From positions 1 to 47,444 of the forward strand of contig NZ_QZWZ01000044.1 of the NCBI RefSeq assembly GCF_003601975.1: 47,444 nucleotides of DNA, given 5' to 3'. The notes under the pieces were generated by a model. The model was not told where the DNA came from. It did not search any database and saw nothing but the letters and a program-made list of their open reading frames with translations. The stretch's first letter is position 1, and each line of letters starts with the position of its first letter. A program made the position numbers and the translations under genes. The stretch comes from Mesorhizobium waimense (GTDB taxonomy: Bacteria > Pseudomonadota > Alphaproteobacteria > Rhizobiales > Rhizobiaceae). This document shows positions 16,039-25,200 of this stretch, one piece after another.

Positions 16039-16518
16039 ATGACTAGCCAAACCACCATCCATCTCACCATCAACGGCCATGACCATTCGCTCGAAATCGA
16101 GCCGCGCGTCACTTTGCTCGATGCGCTACGCGATCGCCTTGATCTTACCGGCACCAAGAAGGGCTGCGACCAGGGACAGTGCGGCGCCTGCACCGTGCAT
16201 GTCGACGGCGAGCGCGTGCTTGCCTGCCTGACCCTCGCCGCGCAGGTCGAAGGCCGCGCGATCACCACTATCGAAGGGCTGGCGCAAGAGGACGGCACGC
16301 TGCACGTCGTGCAGGCTGCCTTCCTCCAGCAGGACGCCTTCCAGTGCGGCTATTGCACGCCCGGCCAGATCATGTCGGCGGTGGCCTGTATCCGTGAGGG
16401 CCATGCCGGCTCGGACGAGGAAATCCGCGAATACATGGCCGGCAATCTCTGCCGCTGCGGCGCCTATCCGCACATCGTCGCCGCCGTTCGCCAGGCAGCC
16501 CTGGAGGTCGCATCATGA
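16039..16518 (+). CDS. paoA: Aldehyde oxidoreductase, 2Fe-2S subunit (PaoA type)
   Basis: A 159-residue small subunit of a xanthine oxidase-family enzyme. The plant-type cluster motif is GCDQGQCGACTVHVDGERVL with a following Cys, and the second 2Fe-2S domain has CGYCTPGQIM and NLCRCGAYPHI. It transfers electrons from the molybdopterin site to the FAD subunit. Unlike E. coli PaoA there is no N-terminal Tat leader: the protein begins directly with the ferredoxin fold (TIHLTINGH), so the complex should be cytoplasmic. It overlaps the next gene by ATGA. Confidence 0.9.
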   Translation: MTSQTTIHLTINGHDHSLEIEPRVTLLDALRDRLDLTGTKKGCDQGQCGACTVHVDGERVLACLTLAAQVEGRAITTIEGLAQEDGTLHVVQAAFLQQDAFQCGYCTPGQIMSAVACIREGHAGSDEEIREYMAGNLCRCGAYPHIVAAVRQAALEVAS

Positions 16519-17498
16519 GGGACTTTTCCTATCTTCGCGCCACCTCGCCCGACGCCGCACGCGAAGCGGCCGCCCTGCCCGGCGCCATGCTGCTTGCCGG
16601 CGGCACGACGCTGATCGACCTCGCCAAATGCGGCGTCGCCGAACCCGAGGCCTTGGTAGATATCAGCCATCTCAAGGGGCTCGACACGATCGAGGTCGGC
16701 GAGCACGGCGCCAGCCTGGGCGCACTGGCAAAAATGAGCCAGGTCGCCGGCCATGACGGCATCAAGAGCCAGTTCCCCGCCGTCTCCGAGGCGCTGTGGC
16801 AGGCGGCGTCAGCGCAGATCCGCAACATGGCAAGCATCGGCGGCAATCTGATGCAGCGCACGCGCTGCCCCTATTTCCGCGACCCGGCCAATTTTTCCGC
16901 CTGCAACAAGCGGGAGCCGGGCAGCGGCTGCTCTGCAATCGGCGGCGTCACCCGCGGCCATGCCGTGCTCGGCACCGGCGGGGCCTGCATCGCCATGTAT
17001 CCCGGCGATCTTGCGGTCGCCCTCGTCGCTTTCGACGCGGCCGTCCATCTCGGTGAGCGCCAGCTCCCCGTCGATGACTTTTTTCTCCTGCCGGGCAGCA
17101 CCCCCGACAAAGAGCATGCAATCCGGCCCGGCGAGATGATCACCGCGATCAGCATTCCGGCGTCCGCCGCCGCGCGGCGTTCGACCTATCTGAAGGTCCG
17201 CGACCGCCAGTCCTATGAGTTTGCCGCGGCCAGTGCCGCCGTCGGCATCGAACTCGAGGCAGACGGCCGCACCATCAGGGATCTGCGCGTCGCGCTCGGC
17301 GGCGTTGCCACCAAACCGTGGCGGGCGTGGGCCGTGGAAGAAGCACTACGCGGCAAGGTGTTGGAGGAAGACGCGGTCCGCCGCGCCAGCCTGCTCGCCG
17401 TCGAGGGCGCCGTCGACCATGGCGCCAACCACTACAAGATCGAACTGGCGCCGCGCGTCGTCGCCCGCGCCATACTTAAGACGGGAGCCATCGCATGA
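16515..17498 (+). CDS. paoB: Aldehyde oxidoreductase, FAD-binding subunit (PaoB type)
   Basis: A 327-residue FAD subunit. The FAD loop region is LLAGGTTLIDLAKCGV, and AQIRNMASIGGNLMQRTRC is the CO-dehydrogenase-flavoprotein signature. The Cys-rich insert after it (RTRCPYFRD, FSACNKREPGSGCSAIGG) matches the extra [4Fe-4S]-binding loop characteristic of PaoB and HcrB-like proteins. The ATG overlaps the stop of the 2Fe-2S subunit (ATGA) and its own stop overlaps the start of the large subunit, which indicates translational coupling. Confidence 0.9.
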   Translation: MRDFSYLRATSPDAAREAAALPGAMLLAGGTTLIDLAKCGVAEPEALVDISHLKGLDTIEVGEHGASLGALAKMSQVAGHDGIKSQFPAVSEALWQAASAQIRNMASIGGNLMQRTRCPYFRDPANFSACNKREPGSGCSAIGGVTRGHAVLGTGGACIAMYPGDLAVALVAFDAAVHLGERQLPVDDFFLLPGSTPDKEHAIRPGEMITAISIPASAAARRSTYLKVRDRQSYEFAAASAAVGIELEADGRTIRDLRVALGGVATKPWRAWAVEEALRGKVLEEDAVRRASLLAVEGAVDHGANHYKIELAPRVVARAILKTGAIA

Positions 17499-19795
17499 CC
17501 ATTCACGACCTCAGAACCCGGCACGGCGACGCTTCGGACGGCAACGCCGACCAGGTCGGCGGGCGGTTGTCGCGCGTCGACGGCCCGGCCAAGATCACCG
17601 GTGCTGCGAAATACGCGGTCGAGCAGCAGCTCGAAGGGCTTGCCCATGCCGTGCTGGTCGAAAGCACGGTTCCCGCCGGCAAGGTGCACGCGATCGACAC
17701 TGCAGCGGCGGAGCGCGCGCCCGGCGTGCTTCTCGTGCTGACCCCGGACACGATCCCGCCGCTGAAGACGGCGTCCGACTGGTTCGGCACGCCGCCGCCG
17801 GATGTGCCCTATTGCCCGCTGGCGCGCGACATCGCCTTCAGCGGCCAGCATGTCGCGGCCGTGGTTGCCGAGAGTTTCGAGCAGGCGGTCGCAGCGGCGG
17901 CACTGGTCAAGGTCAGCTATGACGAAGCCCCTGCCATCGCCGACCTCAGCGACGCCAAGGCCGGCGACGGCATTCCGATCGACATGATGACCAAGGAATG
18001 GGGCGAGGCCGAAGCGGCCTTCGCCGCAGCACCGGTGCGCATCTGCGCCGCCTACAACACACCGCGCGAATACCAGGCACCGATGGAGCCGCATGGACTG
18101 ATCGCCGTCTGGCAAGGCGACCGGCTGACCGTGTGGGAGCCCAGCCAGTGGCTGGACGGCATGGCTCGCACCTATGCCGAATGGTTTGCCATACCGTTCG
18201 AAAATGTGCGGCTGGTGTCGCCCTATATTGGCGGCGGCTTCGGCTCCAAGGCATTGGCGCTGTCGCATGGCGCGGTGGCAGCCAGTGCCGCCAAAATGCT
18301 CGGACGGCCGGTGAGGCTTGTGATGAGCCGGCCGCAGACCTTCACCGGCTATGGCGGCCGGGCGGCGACGCGGCAGACGGTGACACTCGGCGCCGACCGC
18401 GACGGAAAAATCCAGTCGATCGTGCATCGCGGCGTCAACGAAACCTCGATGGACGGCATGTGGGTCGAGCCGCTCGGCTCCGTCACCTCGATCATGTACG
18501 CGACGCCGAATTTCTCCTCGAAGCAGAATGTCGTGCGGGTCAACTCGGTGGTGCCGGGTGCGATGCGCGCGCCGGGCGAGAATCCGAGCGCCTTCGGCAT
18601 CGAAAGCGCCATCGACGAGCTCGCCTATGAGGTCGGCATCGATCCGCTGGAGATCCGGCTCAGGAACTATGCCGAGCAGGATCCGCATGCCAGGAAGGCC
18701 TGGTCGACAAGGCAGCTTCGCGAGGCATTCGCTGCCGGCGCAGAAACCTTCGGCTGGTCGAAGCGCAGCGCTCAACCGCGCTCGATGCGCGATGGCAACC
18801 AGCTGATCGGCTGGGGGGTCGCCGCCGGCACCTACCCGGTGCGGCGCGCCTATGGCGAGGCCCTGGTGCGCATCCTCGCCGACGGCACGGTCGAGGTCGA
18901 AAGCTCGTCGATCGACATGGGCCAGGGCACCTACACGATCCTGGCGCAGACGGCGGCCGAGTCACTCGGCGTGCCGGCGGACAATGTCGTGGTCAAGCTC
19001 GGCGATTCGCGCTTTGCCCGCGCCGGCGTCACCGGAGGCTCAAGGCTGGCCGGCATCATGACCGGCGCCGTGCACAAGGCGGCCGGTGCAGCGCTCGACC
19101 AACTGGTGGGCCTGGCGATCTCCGATCCGCGCTCGCCCTTCCATGCGCTGCAGGCCAACACGCTGGTGGTGTCAGCCGGCCGCATCGCCTCGCCGCGCGG
19201 CGACGGGCCGGAGGTCTCGATCGCCGAGCTGCTGGCCAGCGTCGGGGCCGACCAGATCGAGGCCAAGGGCGACACCATGCCGGCCAATTCGACCGCCGAG
19301 GATCGCTACAAGGCCTACACCACCATCGCCACGCCGCTGTCGCACACCGATGGCGACTATTCCCGGCATAGCTGGTGCGCGCATTTCATCGAGGTGCGCG
19401 TCGACGAGGATTTCGGCACGGTCAGGGTGTCACGTGTGGTGTCGGCGCTGGATTCGGGCCGGCTCTACAACCCGAAGCTGGCCGAAAGCCAGTGGAAGGG
19501 CGGCATCATCATGGGCATCGGCCAGGCGTTGCTGGAAGAAGGAATCGTCGACCGCCGCCATGGCCGCATCGTCAACAACAACCTCGCCGACTATCTGGTG
19601 CCGACCAATGCCGACATTCCGGATATCGAGGTGATCTCGGTCGGCATCCCCGACCTGCATTCGTCAGTGCTCGGCGGCAAGGGCGTCGGCGAACTGGCCA
19701 TCGTCGGCGTGGCGCCGGCGATCGCCAACGCGGTGTTCCATGCCACGGGGAAAAGAGTGCGGGATTTGCCGATCACGTTGGAGAAGCTGATCTAG
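17495..19795 (+). CDS. paoC: Aldehyde oxidoreductase, molybdenum cofactor subunit (PaoC type)
   Basis: A 766-residue catalytic subunit. It has the Moco-binding features YIGGGFGSKA, VPGAMRAPGENPS, SSIDMGQGTYTILAQ and the active-site Glu in LGGKGVGELAIVG near the C-terminus. In this family the Glu acts as base during hydroxylation of aldehydes to acids. The dedicated Moco maturation factor (PaoD/XdhC) is not in the window. The divergent TetR regulator with its operator is the likely controller. The exact aldehyde cannot be inferred. Confidence 0.92.
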   Translation: MTIHDLRTRHGDASDGNADQVGGRLSRVDGPAKITGAAKYAVEQQLEGLAHAVLVESTVPAGKVHAIDTAAAERAPGVLLVLTPDTIPPLKTASDWFGTPPPDVPYCPLARDIAFSGQHVAAVVAESFEQAVAAAALVKVSYDEAPAIADLSDAKAGDGIPIDMMTKEWGEAEAAFAAAPVRICAAYNTPREYQAPMEPHGLIAVWQGDRLTVWEPSQWLDGMARTYAEWFAIPFENVRLVSPYIGGGFGSKALALSHGAVAASAAKMLGRPVRLVMSRPQTFTGYGGRAATRQTVTLGADRDGKIQSIVHRGVNETSMDGMWVEPLGSVTSIMYATPNFSSKQNVVRVNSVVPGAMRAPGENPSAFGIESAIDELAYEVGIDPLEIRLRNYAEQDPHARKAWSTRQLREAFAAGAETFGWSKRSAQPRSMRDGNQLIGWGVAAGTYPVRRAYGEALVRILADGTVEVESSSIDMGQGTYTILAQTAAESLGVPADNVVVKLGDSRFARAGVTGGSRLAGIMTGAVHKAAGAALDQLVGLAISDPRSPFHALQANTLVVSAGRIASPRGDGPEVSIAELLASVGADQIEAKGDTMPANSTAEDRYKAYTTIATPLSHTDGDYSRHSWCAHFIEVRVDEDFGTVRVSRVVSALDSGRLYNPKLAESQWKGGIIMGIGQALLEEGIVDRRHGRIVNNNLADYLVPTNADIPDIEVISVGIPDLHSSVLGGKGVGELAIVGVAPAIANAVFHATGKRVRDLPITLEKLI

Positions 19796-19808
19796 AGGCG
19801 GTGGAGCT

Positions 19809-19863
19809 GCCGATCTCCCCCCTTGCGGGCGAGATCGGCTGCCGTCTTGGCTTTCCCCAATCT
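19809..19863. repeat. Intergenic repeat, copy at 3' side of slipin gene
   Basis: GCCGATCTC at 19809-19817 and GAGATCGGC at 19831-19839 form a hairpin, followed by TGCCGTCTTGGCTTTCCCCA. The same hairpin plus tail occurs at 22083-22134 in the same orientation. It lies between the convergent stops of the molybdenum subunit and slipin genes. Confidence 0.65.
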
Positions 19864-19866
19864 TCA

Positions 19867-20631
19867 CTACTTCGCCTCACCCTGCTGCTTCAGGAACTGG
19901 CTGAGCAAATCCACTGGCAGCGGGAATACCACCGTGGACGAGCGCTCGCCGGCGATGTCGTGCAGGGCTTCGAAATAGCGCAGTTGCATGGCTTGCGGCT
20001 CGGCTGCCAGCATCCGGCCGGCCTCGACCAGCTTTGCCGCCGCCTGCTGCTCGCCATCGGCATTGATCACCTTGGCGCGGCGCAGCCGCTCGGCCTCGGC
20101 CTGCTTGGCGATGGCGCGGACCATGCTTTCGTTCAGGTCGACATGCTTGATCTCGACATTGGAGACCTTGATGCCCCAGGCATCGGTGCGCTGGTCGAGG
20201 ATCTCCTGGATGTCGTTGTTGAGCTTGTCGCGCTCGGCCAGCATCTCGTCGAGCTCGTGTTTGCCGAGTACCGAGCGCAGCGTGGTCTGCGCCAGCTGGT
20301 TGGTGGCGGCCATGAAGTCCTCGACCTGGATGATCGCCCGCTCGGCATCGACGATGCGGAAATAGAGCACGGCGTTGACCTTCACCGAGACGTTGTCGCG
20401 CGAGATCACGTCCTGCGGCGGCACGTCCTGGACCACGACGCGCAGGTCGACCCGCACCATCTGCTGGATGAAGGGGACGAGGATGATGAGGCCGGGCCCT
20501 TTGACCCCGGTGAAGCGGCCAAGCGTGAAGATCACGCCACGCTCATATTCCCTGAGAATGCGGATGGCCGCGGACAGGAACATGACCACGACCAGAGCGA
20601 GTACCAGATAGGCCACGTAACCAACCATCAT
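19867..20631 (-). CDS. Slipin/stomatin-like SPFH membrane protein
   Basis: A 254-residue SPFH-domain protein with one N-terminal membrane segment (YVAYLVLALVVVMFLSA), then ILREYERGVIFTLGRF and the conserved DVPPQDVISRDNVSVKVNAV. The C-terminal coiled region (IAKQAEAERLRRAKVI) promotes oligomerisation. It overlaps the upstream NfeD-type protease gene by ATGA, the usual stomatin operon arrangement. The pair is thought to manage membrane microdomains and to cleave or be regulated with each other; this is family knowledge. Confidence 0.92.
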   Translation of the reverse strand: MMVGYVAYLVLALVVVMFLSAAIRILREYERGVIFTLGRFTGVKGPGLIILVPFIQQMVRVDLRVVVQDVPPQDVISRDNVSVKVNAVLYFRIVDAERAIIQVEDFMAATNQLAQTTLRSVLGKHELDEMLAERDKLNNDIQEILDQRTDAWGIKVSNVEIKHVDLNESMVRAIAKQAEAERLRRAKVINADGEQQAAAKLVEAGRMLAAEPQAMQLRYFEALHDIAGERSSTVVFPLPVDLLSQFLKQQGEAK

Positions 20632-22001
20632 TGTCTTGCTCCATTCTGTCCGGCATCGCGGCGCCGCACCGTCAGCACGAGGTCGCTGACATCGGTCACC
20701 TCGACGCTGTCGCCCGGTGCGACGGGTTCATTGGCCCTCGCCCGCCAGCGCTCTCCTAAAGCCAGCACATGGCCCTCGCCGCCCTGCCAGTCGAGGATCT
20801 TAGCGGGCTGGCCGCGCATGGCCTCGCCGCCGACACGCGGCAGGCTCCGGCGCGCCGCCCACAGATAGCTGCCGGTGAGCAGCGCCAGGCCAAGCGTCAG
20901 GGCGGTGGCGGCGCCGATGACCGCCCATGACATCTCGAAGCCGGGACCCTCGACCTTGAGCAGCATGGCGGCGCCAAGCAGAAAGGCGCTCACGCCGCCC
21001 AGCCCAAGCACCACGGTGGGGTTGAAGGCCTCGACGGCAAGGAAGGCGATGCCGAGCAGCATCAGGGCAAGGCCGGCATAGTTGATCGGCAGGAGATTGA
21101 GCGCATAGAGCCCGAGCACGAGGCAGATCGTGCCGACCACACCGGGCGCCACAGCGCCGGGGCTGGTGAACTCGAAGACGATGCCGTAGATGCCGACCAG
21201 CATCAGGATGACGGCGACGTTCGGATCGGTGATGACGGAGAGAAGCCTGATGAACCAGCCGGGCTCCAGCGTCTCGACCGGCAGCCCTTTCGTCGCCAGT
21301 GTCTTTTTGGCGCCGGCCGCCTCGACGGTGCGCCCATCCGCCAGTTGCAGCAGCTCGGTCATGTCGCGGGCGACGAAGTCGATGACATGCTCCTGCAATG
21401 CTCCGTTAGCCGACAGGCTGGCCGCTTCGCGCACGGCCTTTTCGCCCCAGTCGCCATTGCGTCCGCGAAGTTCAGCGAGCGAACGGATCAGGGCGACCGC
21501 GTCATTGGTCACCTTGGCCATCATCGCGTCGGCGGCCGGCGGCCCGGTGCTCTTGTCGTCCTTTTTCTTGTCGTCGCCCGGCAGCGACGGCAGCCCACCC
21601 ATCTCGACCGGTGTCGCGGCACCCAGATTGGTTCCGGGCGCCATCGCCGCCACATGGGTGGCATAGAGGATGTAGGTGCCGGCACTCGCCGCATGGCCGC
21701 CGGCCGGCGCGACATAGCCGATGATGGGAACCGGCGAAGCCAGGATGTCGGCGATCATCTCGCGCATCGATGTGACCAGCCCGCCCGGCGTATCGAGCTG
21801 AAGGATAAGGACTTCGGCGTCCCGCCTGGCGGCGACATCAAGCGCTTCCTGGAGCTGCCTTGTGCTTGCCGGCCCGATGGCGCCGTCGATCGCGACGCTC
21901 AGCGCGACCTTCCCGCTCCCAGCCGATGAGAAGGGAGAAAAGACTGCGGCGGCAACAAAAGCCGCGGCAAGAAGGGCCACCCGCGCGAAGGTCACGCTCA
22001 A
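20628..22001 (-). CDS. NfeD/ClpP-class membrane serine protease, stomatin operon partner
   Basis: A 457-residue protein: signal/TM segment (residues 5-27), a ClpP-like protease domain with LQLDTPGGLVTSMREMI and the nucleophile region GGHAASAGTYIL (Ser106), then four to five membrane helices (about residues 235-385), and a C-terminal OB-fold (NfeD domain). Length and order match the long NfeD1b type found with slipins. The low-complexity KKKDDKS linker near residue 145 is typical. It is the first gene of the two-gene operon, followed by slipin with a 4-nt overlap. Confidence 0.9.
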   Translation of the reverse strand: MSVTFARVALLAAAFVAAAVFSPFSSAGSGKVALSVAIDGAIGPASTRQLQEALDVAARRDAEVLILQLDTPGGLVTSMREMIADILASPVPIIGYVAPAGGHAASAGTYILYATHVAAMAPGTNLGAATPVEMGGLPSLPGDDKKKDDKSTGPPAADAMMAKVTNDAVALIRSLAELRGRNGDWGEKAVREAASLSANGALQEHVIDFVARDMTELLQLADGRTVEAAGAKKTLATKGLPVETLEPGWFIRLLSVITDPNVAVILMLVGIYGIVFEFTSPGAVAPGVVGTICLVLGLYALNLLPINYAGLALMLLGIAFLAVEAFNPTVVLGLGGVSAFLLGAAMLLKVEGPGFEMSWAVIGAATALTLGLALLTGSYLWAARRSLPRVGGEAMRGQPAKILDWQGGEGHVLALGERWRARANEPVAPGDSVEVTDVSDLVLTVRRRDAGQNGARQ

Positions 22002-22082
22002 AGCTCCTTGGATTCAATATGGGTTGTATTTTGGCGAAGTCCATGAGGGGTGGTTGTGATGGGCGAAGGTGGCCGAGCGAGT

Positions 22083-22134
22083 GATCTCCCCCTTGCCGGG
22101 GAGATCGGCTGTCGCTTCGGCTTTCGCCAATCTC
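22083..22134. repeat. Intergenic repeat, copy at 5' side of NfeD gene
   Basis: GATCTCCCC at 22083-22091 and GGGGAGATC at 22098-22106 form a hairpin, followed by GGCTGTCGCTTCGGCTTTCG. It is a close relative of the element at 19809-19863, in the same orientation, on the other side of the NfeD-slipin operon. Confidence 0.65.
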
Positions 22135-22205
22135 CTTTGCGAATAATGGCAGTTCTGTATGATCGCCATGTGGCCGCAGATGCCTGCACGTCCTGGGAGG
22201 GGATC

Positions 22206-22691
22206 ATGCGAAGCGGATTGGCGATATTCATCGTGGCTGGCTCCGTCGCGGCCACTCTGCCGGCGTTTGCAGCACCTTGCGGCTGGACCGCGAAAATCGA
22301 GGAAGACGAGGGCGGCAGCGTGCTGACGGCGTCTGTCTGCGGCGGGCCGAAGGCCGATGCGCAACTGATGCTGACCTGTTTCGGCAAGCCGACGCTGAGC
22401 TATGATCTGGGTGCCGCCGGCGCGCAGCTGGAACCCGGCATCAGCGCTTCGTTCGTGTTCAAGGCCGGCGGCAAGGCCGTGACCAAGACGCTCGAACTCG
22501 AGGCGATGTACAATTACTTCACGGTGCAGATGGACAGCGCCGACCCGCTGCTCGACCTGTTGCGCGCCAACGGCGAAATCACGGTCGCGTCGGACAAATA
22601 TGGCGAGAACAGTTTTTCACTTGGCGGTTCGAGCGCCGCCATCGGCAAGGTGCTGGCTGAGTGCGGCAAGGCTTCTTCTGACGGAGACTGA
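22206..22691 (+). CDS. Secreted hypothetical protein
   Basis: A 161-residue protein with a clear Sec signal peptide (residues 1-23, hydrophobic GLAIFIVAGSVAATL, cleavage probably after AFA). GGGAGGGG precedes the ATG at 22206. The mature part contains four Cys (ACG, SVCGG, LTCFG, AECGK), which could form two disulfides in the periplasm, and a beta-rich pattern. It is not a family I can name. It lies alone between a repeat element and the convergent tad genes. Confidence 0.7.
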   Translation: MRSGLAIFIVAGSVAATLPAFAAPCGWTAKIEEDEGGSVLTASVCGGPKADAQLMLTCFGKPTLSYDLGAAGAQLEPGISASFVFKAGGKAVTKTLELEAMYNYFTVQMDSADPLLDLLRANGEITVASDKYGENSFSLGGSSAAIGKVLAECGKASSDGD

Positions 22692-22721
22692 AGCCGGCAA
22701 AAACTGGCCGCCTCGCGCCTC

Positions 22722-23132
22722 CTACGAGGCAACCAGCGGCACGGCCACGGTTGTCGTGTAGTTTATGGGGTACTGGTCGAAATAGGGAAAGTCGATGACG
22801 AAGGCATAGCTGGCGTTGACATGCGCCATCTTGAAGCCGCCGCTCGCCGGATCGGTGGTGATCGTGACGCTGACGTTCTTCAGGCCGAGCGCCTCAAGCT
22901 TCTGTTTCGCGATCGCCTGGATCTGGGACTCGGTCATCGTGTTGTTGAGCTGCAGGGAGCGCGCGGACGCCTCGAGCGCGTAGCGCACGCTGGACATGTT
23001 GTTCATCGACCAGCCGAAGGCGAAGATGCCGAACAGGAGCATGATCAGGAAAGGCGCGATCAGCGCGAACTCGAAAGCGGCGCCGCCCGAGGCATCGCCG
23101 GCAAACGCCCTGGCTCTCTGTTTAGCGGACAC
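22722..23132 (-). CDS. TadE-like pilus assembly protein
   Basis: A 136-residue pseudopilin-like protein starting at the GTG at 23132, which overlaps the stop of the upstream TadE-like gene by 11 nt (GTGTCCGCTAA). After a basic N-terminus, the TadE signature GGAAFEFALIAPFLIMLLFG forms one membrane helix; the rest is periplasmic. TadE/TadF-like proteins are minor pilins of Flp/Tad pili. This is the last gene of the three-gene operon. Confidence 0.85.
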   Translation of the reverse strand: MSAKQRARAFAGDASGGAAFEFALIAPFLIMLLFGIFAFGWSMNNMSSVRYALEASARSLQLNNTMTESQIQAIAKQKLEALGLKNVSVTITTDPASGGFKMAHVNASYAFVIDFPYFDQYPINYTTTVAVPLVAS

Positions 23133-23562
23133 GGACCACCTGCTGATGGGAAATCGCGCTGTTGCCCGGGAAGACGCCGAAGGTGAAAGGCGGAACCCAG
23201 GTGCCCGACGCCTGGATCTGGACGAAGACCGAAGACACCTTCGGGCCCGCGCAGGTGGTCGTCGAAGTGACCACGGTCGTTCCGCACTTGTAGCTGCGGG
23301 TAACGGTGACCGCCGCATCGTCCGGTTTCTTTTCCCAGCTTGCCACCGCCGCGGCCTGGATGGCGTTGTCGTCGGTAGCGCCGGCCATCACCAGGTTCGC
23401 CGCCGTCTTCACGCCGGCCCGCATCGCCATCGAACTGGTGACGTAGGACCAGCCGTCGGCGATGCCGAAGAGCACGGTGCACAGCACCGGCAGCACGAGC
23501 GCGAATTCCACCGCGGCGGCGCCGGAGCGGTTCTTGCGGAAGCGGATCGCGAATAGCCCCAT
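23122..23562 (-). CDS. TadE-like pilus assembly protein
   Basis: A 146-residue protein with the TadE motif GAAAVEFALVLPVLCTVLFG at about residues 14-33, a single N-terminal membrane helix and a periplasmic domain with a Cys pair (KCGTT, TTCAG). It starts 4 bases after the TadG-like gene stop and overlaps the next TadE-like gene. Two TadE-type proteins plus TadG suggest accessory subunits of a Tad pilus whose ATPase and pilin genes are elsewhere. Confidence 0.85.
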   Translation of the reverse strand: MGLFAIRFRKNRSGAAAVEFALVLPVLCTVLFGIADGWSYVTSSMAMRAGVKTAANLVMAGATDDNAIQAAAVASWEKKPDDAAVTVTRSYKCGTTVVTSTTTCAGPKVSSVFVQIQASGTWVPPFTFGVFPGNSAISHQQVVRVR

Positions 23563-23566
23563 GCCG

Positions 23567-24838
23567 CTACTCGACGATCTGCACGGCTTGGGCAGCCGGA
23601 ATATTCTTCATTCCAAGGCTCGAACAGTCCTGCTTGATGGTCGTACTGCCGGACCACTGGATCGTGTCCGCAACCACCTGGGTGCAGCCATTAATGCCCG
23701 AGAAATTGCCGAGATAGTTGACCTGCTGCCTGGGGAAATAGATGGCCCCGGTCAAAAGCGAGTCCGCGGTGCCGTTGAAGGTGCTATCCGCCGCGGTCCC
23801 CGTCCTGTCGCCGTAGAACAGCATGCCGGAATAGGTGCCCGAGGTCGGCGCGCTCAGCGTCACCGTGGCGTTGCCGTTCATGCTGACGGTATTGCTTCCG
23901 GACATGAAGATGGTCACGCCGGTTCCGGAGACGACCGCGTTGGCGTTGACCTTCAAACTGCCCTCCACGACATAGACACCCGGAGAAAGCGTGACGTCGC
24001 CGTTGAGGCTCATGCCGCTGCAATAGGTGCCAGGCTGGAGCGTTTGCGAGGTTTTGTTGCCGTTGACGTTCTTGCACGGGTTCGAGGCCGTGGGCGCCGG
24101 CAGGCTGGAGAAGGGATCGGCCGCAGGCAAGGCCTGGGTAATCGGGGCCTTGCAGACCATCGTGGGTGTGTTGCTAAGCGAAACGCCGCCAACCGATATC
24201 AGGCAGTCAGTCTGGAGGGTCGCCGAGCCCTGAAGCTTGATTGCATCGCTGGCGATCGAATTCGACATGGTGACGCAGCCGGTCTGCTTGGGGCTGGTGT
24301 TGCCGGAAAAGAGCACCGCCTGCGAGGCCGACGCATTGAGCGCTATGTTGCAGGCATAGGCGCCATCGGTGATGAGCGCCACCGCCCTCGCCTTTTCGGG
24401 AACCTGCCCCTGAACGAAGATCGAGGTGAAGATCCGGTCAAGGTTCTGGTTGAGGATCACCTCGACCGCCTTGTTGGCCGTGTTCGGCCCCGAGGTGGGC
24501 GGCGTGTTGACGACGATGGTGCCGGTGCCTAGTCCGTTCGAGGTGGCCGACTGGGTGGCGGCCGTCGTGATCGCCGCGGTGTCGGATCCCGCGACCTTCT
24601 CGAGCGCACCGGCATAGGCGGCGGCGTCCGCCGTCGCCTGCAGCTTCAGGCGCGAATAGTACCAGTAGGACGTCTCCACGCCGAGACCTGCCCCGCCGAC
24701 GACGACGGGCAAAGTCAGCGCGAAAACGACGGCGACGTTGCCGCCCGCCTCGGCGCCGCGACGCAGGCAGTGGAAGACAAAGTCCCAGAAAATATTCAGA
24801 AGCATCCGCATAGCGCATTTAAGCAACCATGAATACAC
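23567..24838 (-). CDS. TadG-like protein with beta-helix domain
   Basis: A 423-residue protein. The N-terminus has the TadE/TadG pattern (GGNVAVVFALTLPVVVGGAG), one membrane helix and the AADAAAYAGAL segment typical of TadG. The C-terminal half (about residues 215-400) is rich in Asn, Gly, Ser and Thr (NGDVTLSPGVYVVEGSLKVN, SGTGVTIFMSGSNTVSMNGN), with the strand periodicity of a right-handed beta-helix rather than the von Willebrand domain of classical TadG. It is the first gene of the operon. The ATG at 24811 is an alternative start. Confidence 0.8.
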   Translation of the reverse strand: MYSWLLKCAMRMLLNIFWDFVFHCLRRGAEAGGNVAVVFALTLPVVVGGAGLGVETSYWYYSRLKLQATADAAAYAGALEKVAGSDTAAITTAATQSATSNGLGTGTIVVNTPPTSGPNTANKAVEVILNQNLDRIFTSIFVQGQVPEKARAVALITDGAYACNIALNASASQAVLFSGNTSPKQTGCVTMSNSIASDAIKLQGSATLQTDCLISVGGVSLSNTPTMVCKAPITQALPAADPFSSLPAPTASNPCKNVNGNKTSQTLQPGTYCSGMSLNGDVTLSPGVYVVEGSLKVNANAVVSGTGVTIFMSGSNTVSMNGNATVTLSAPTSGTYSGMLFYGDRTGTAADSTFNGTADSLLTGAIYFPRQQVNYLGNFSGINGCTQVVADTIQWSGSTTIKQDCSSLGMKNIPAAQAVQIVE

Positions 24839-25200
24839 TAACTATTTCCTAAGGATTTGCCTCGATTTTCGTTCATCACCACATCGTTAGGGGACGACCG
24901 CCAGCCGCCGAGTTGGTTTTGCCGCGCTTTGGCCGGCTGCCTTAGCCCCCGAGCATCGTTGCAGTGACGCGAGAGGCTGTTATTTGCGCCTCCTCGCAGC
25001 ATCGCGAGAAACTTTTTCCTGCCGTCTCGTTTATGCTGCGAAGGATCTCTGCCAGTCTGCTTCAGGTCTCCCTCACCCTGAGAGCGGCGCAATTCCAAAA
25101 TATATTTCGCTTAACTCTACCTTTCAGGACTCTATCCTGTAATTTGCTTTCTATCGCCCGCACTGTGAAGCACATGCATTTGAAAAGTCTCCAAATGCTT

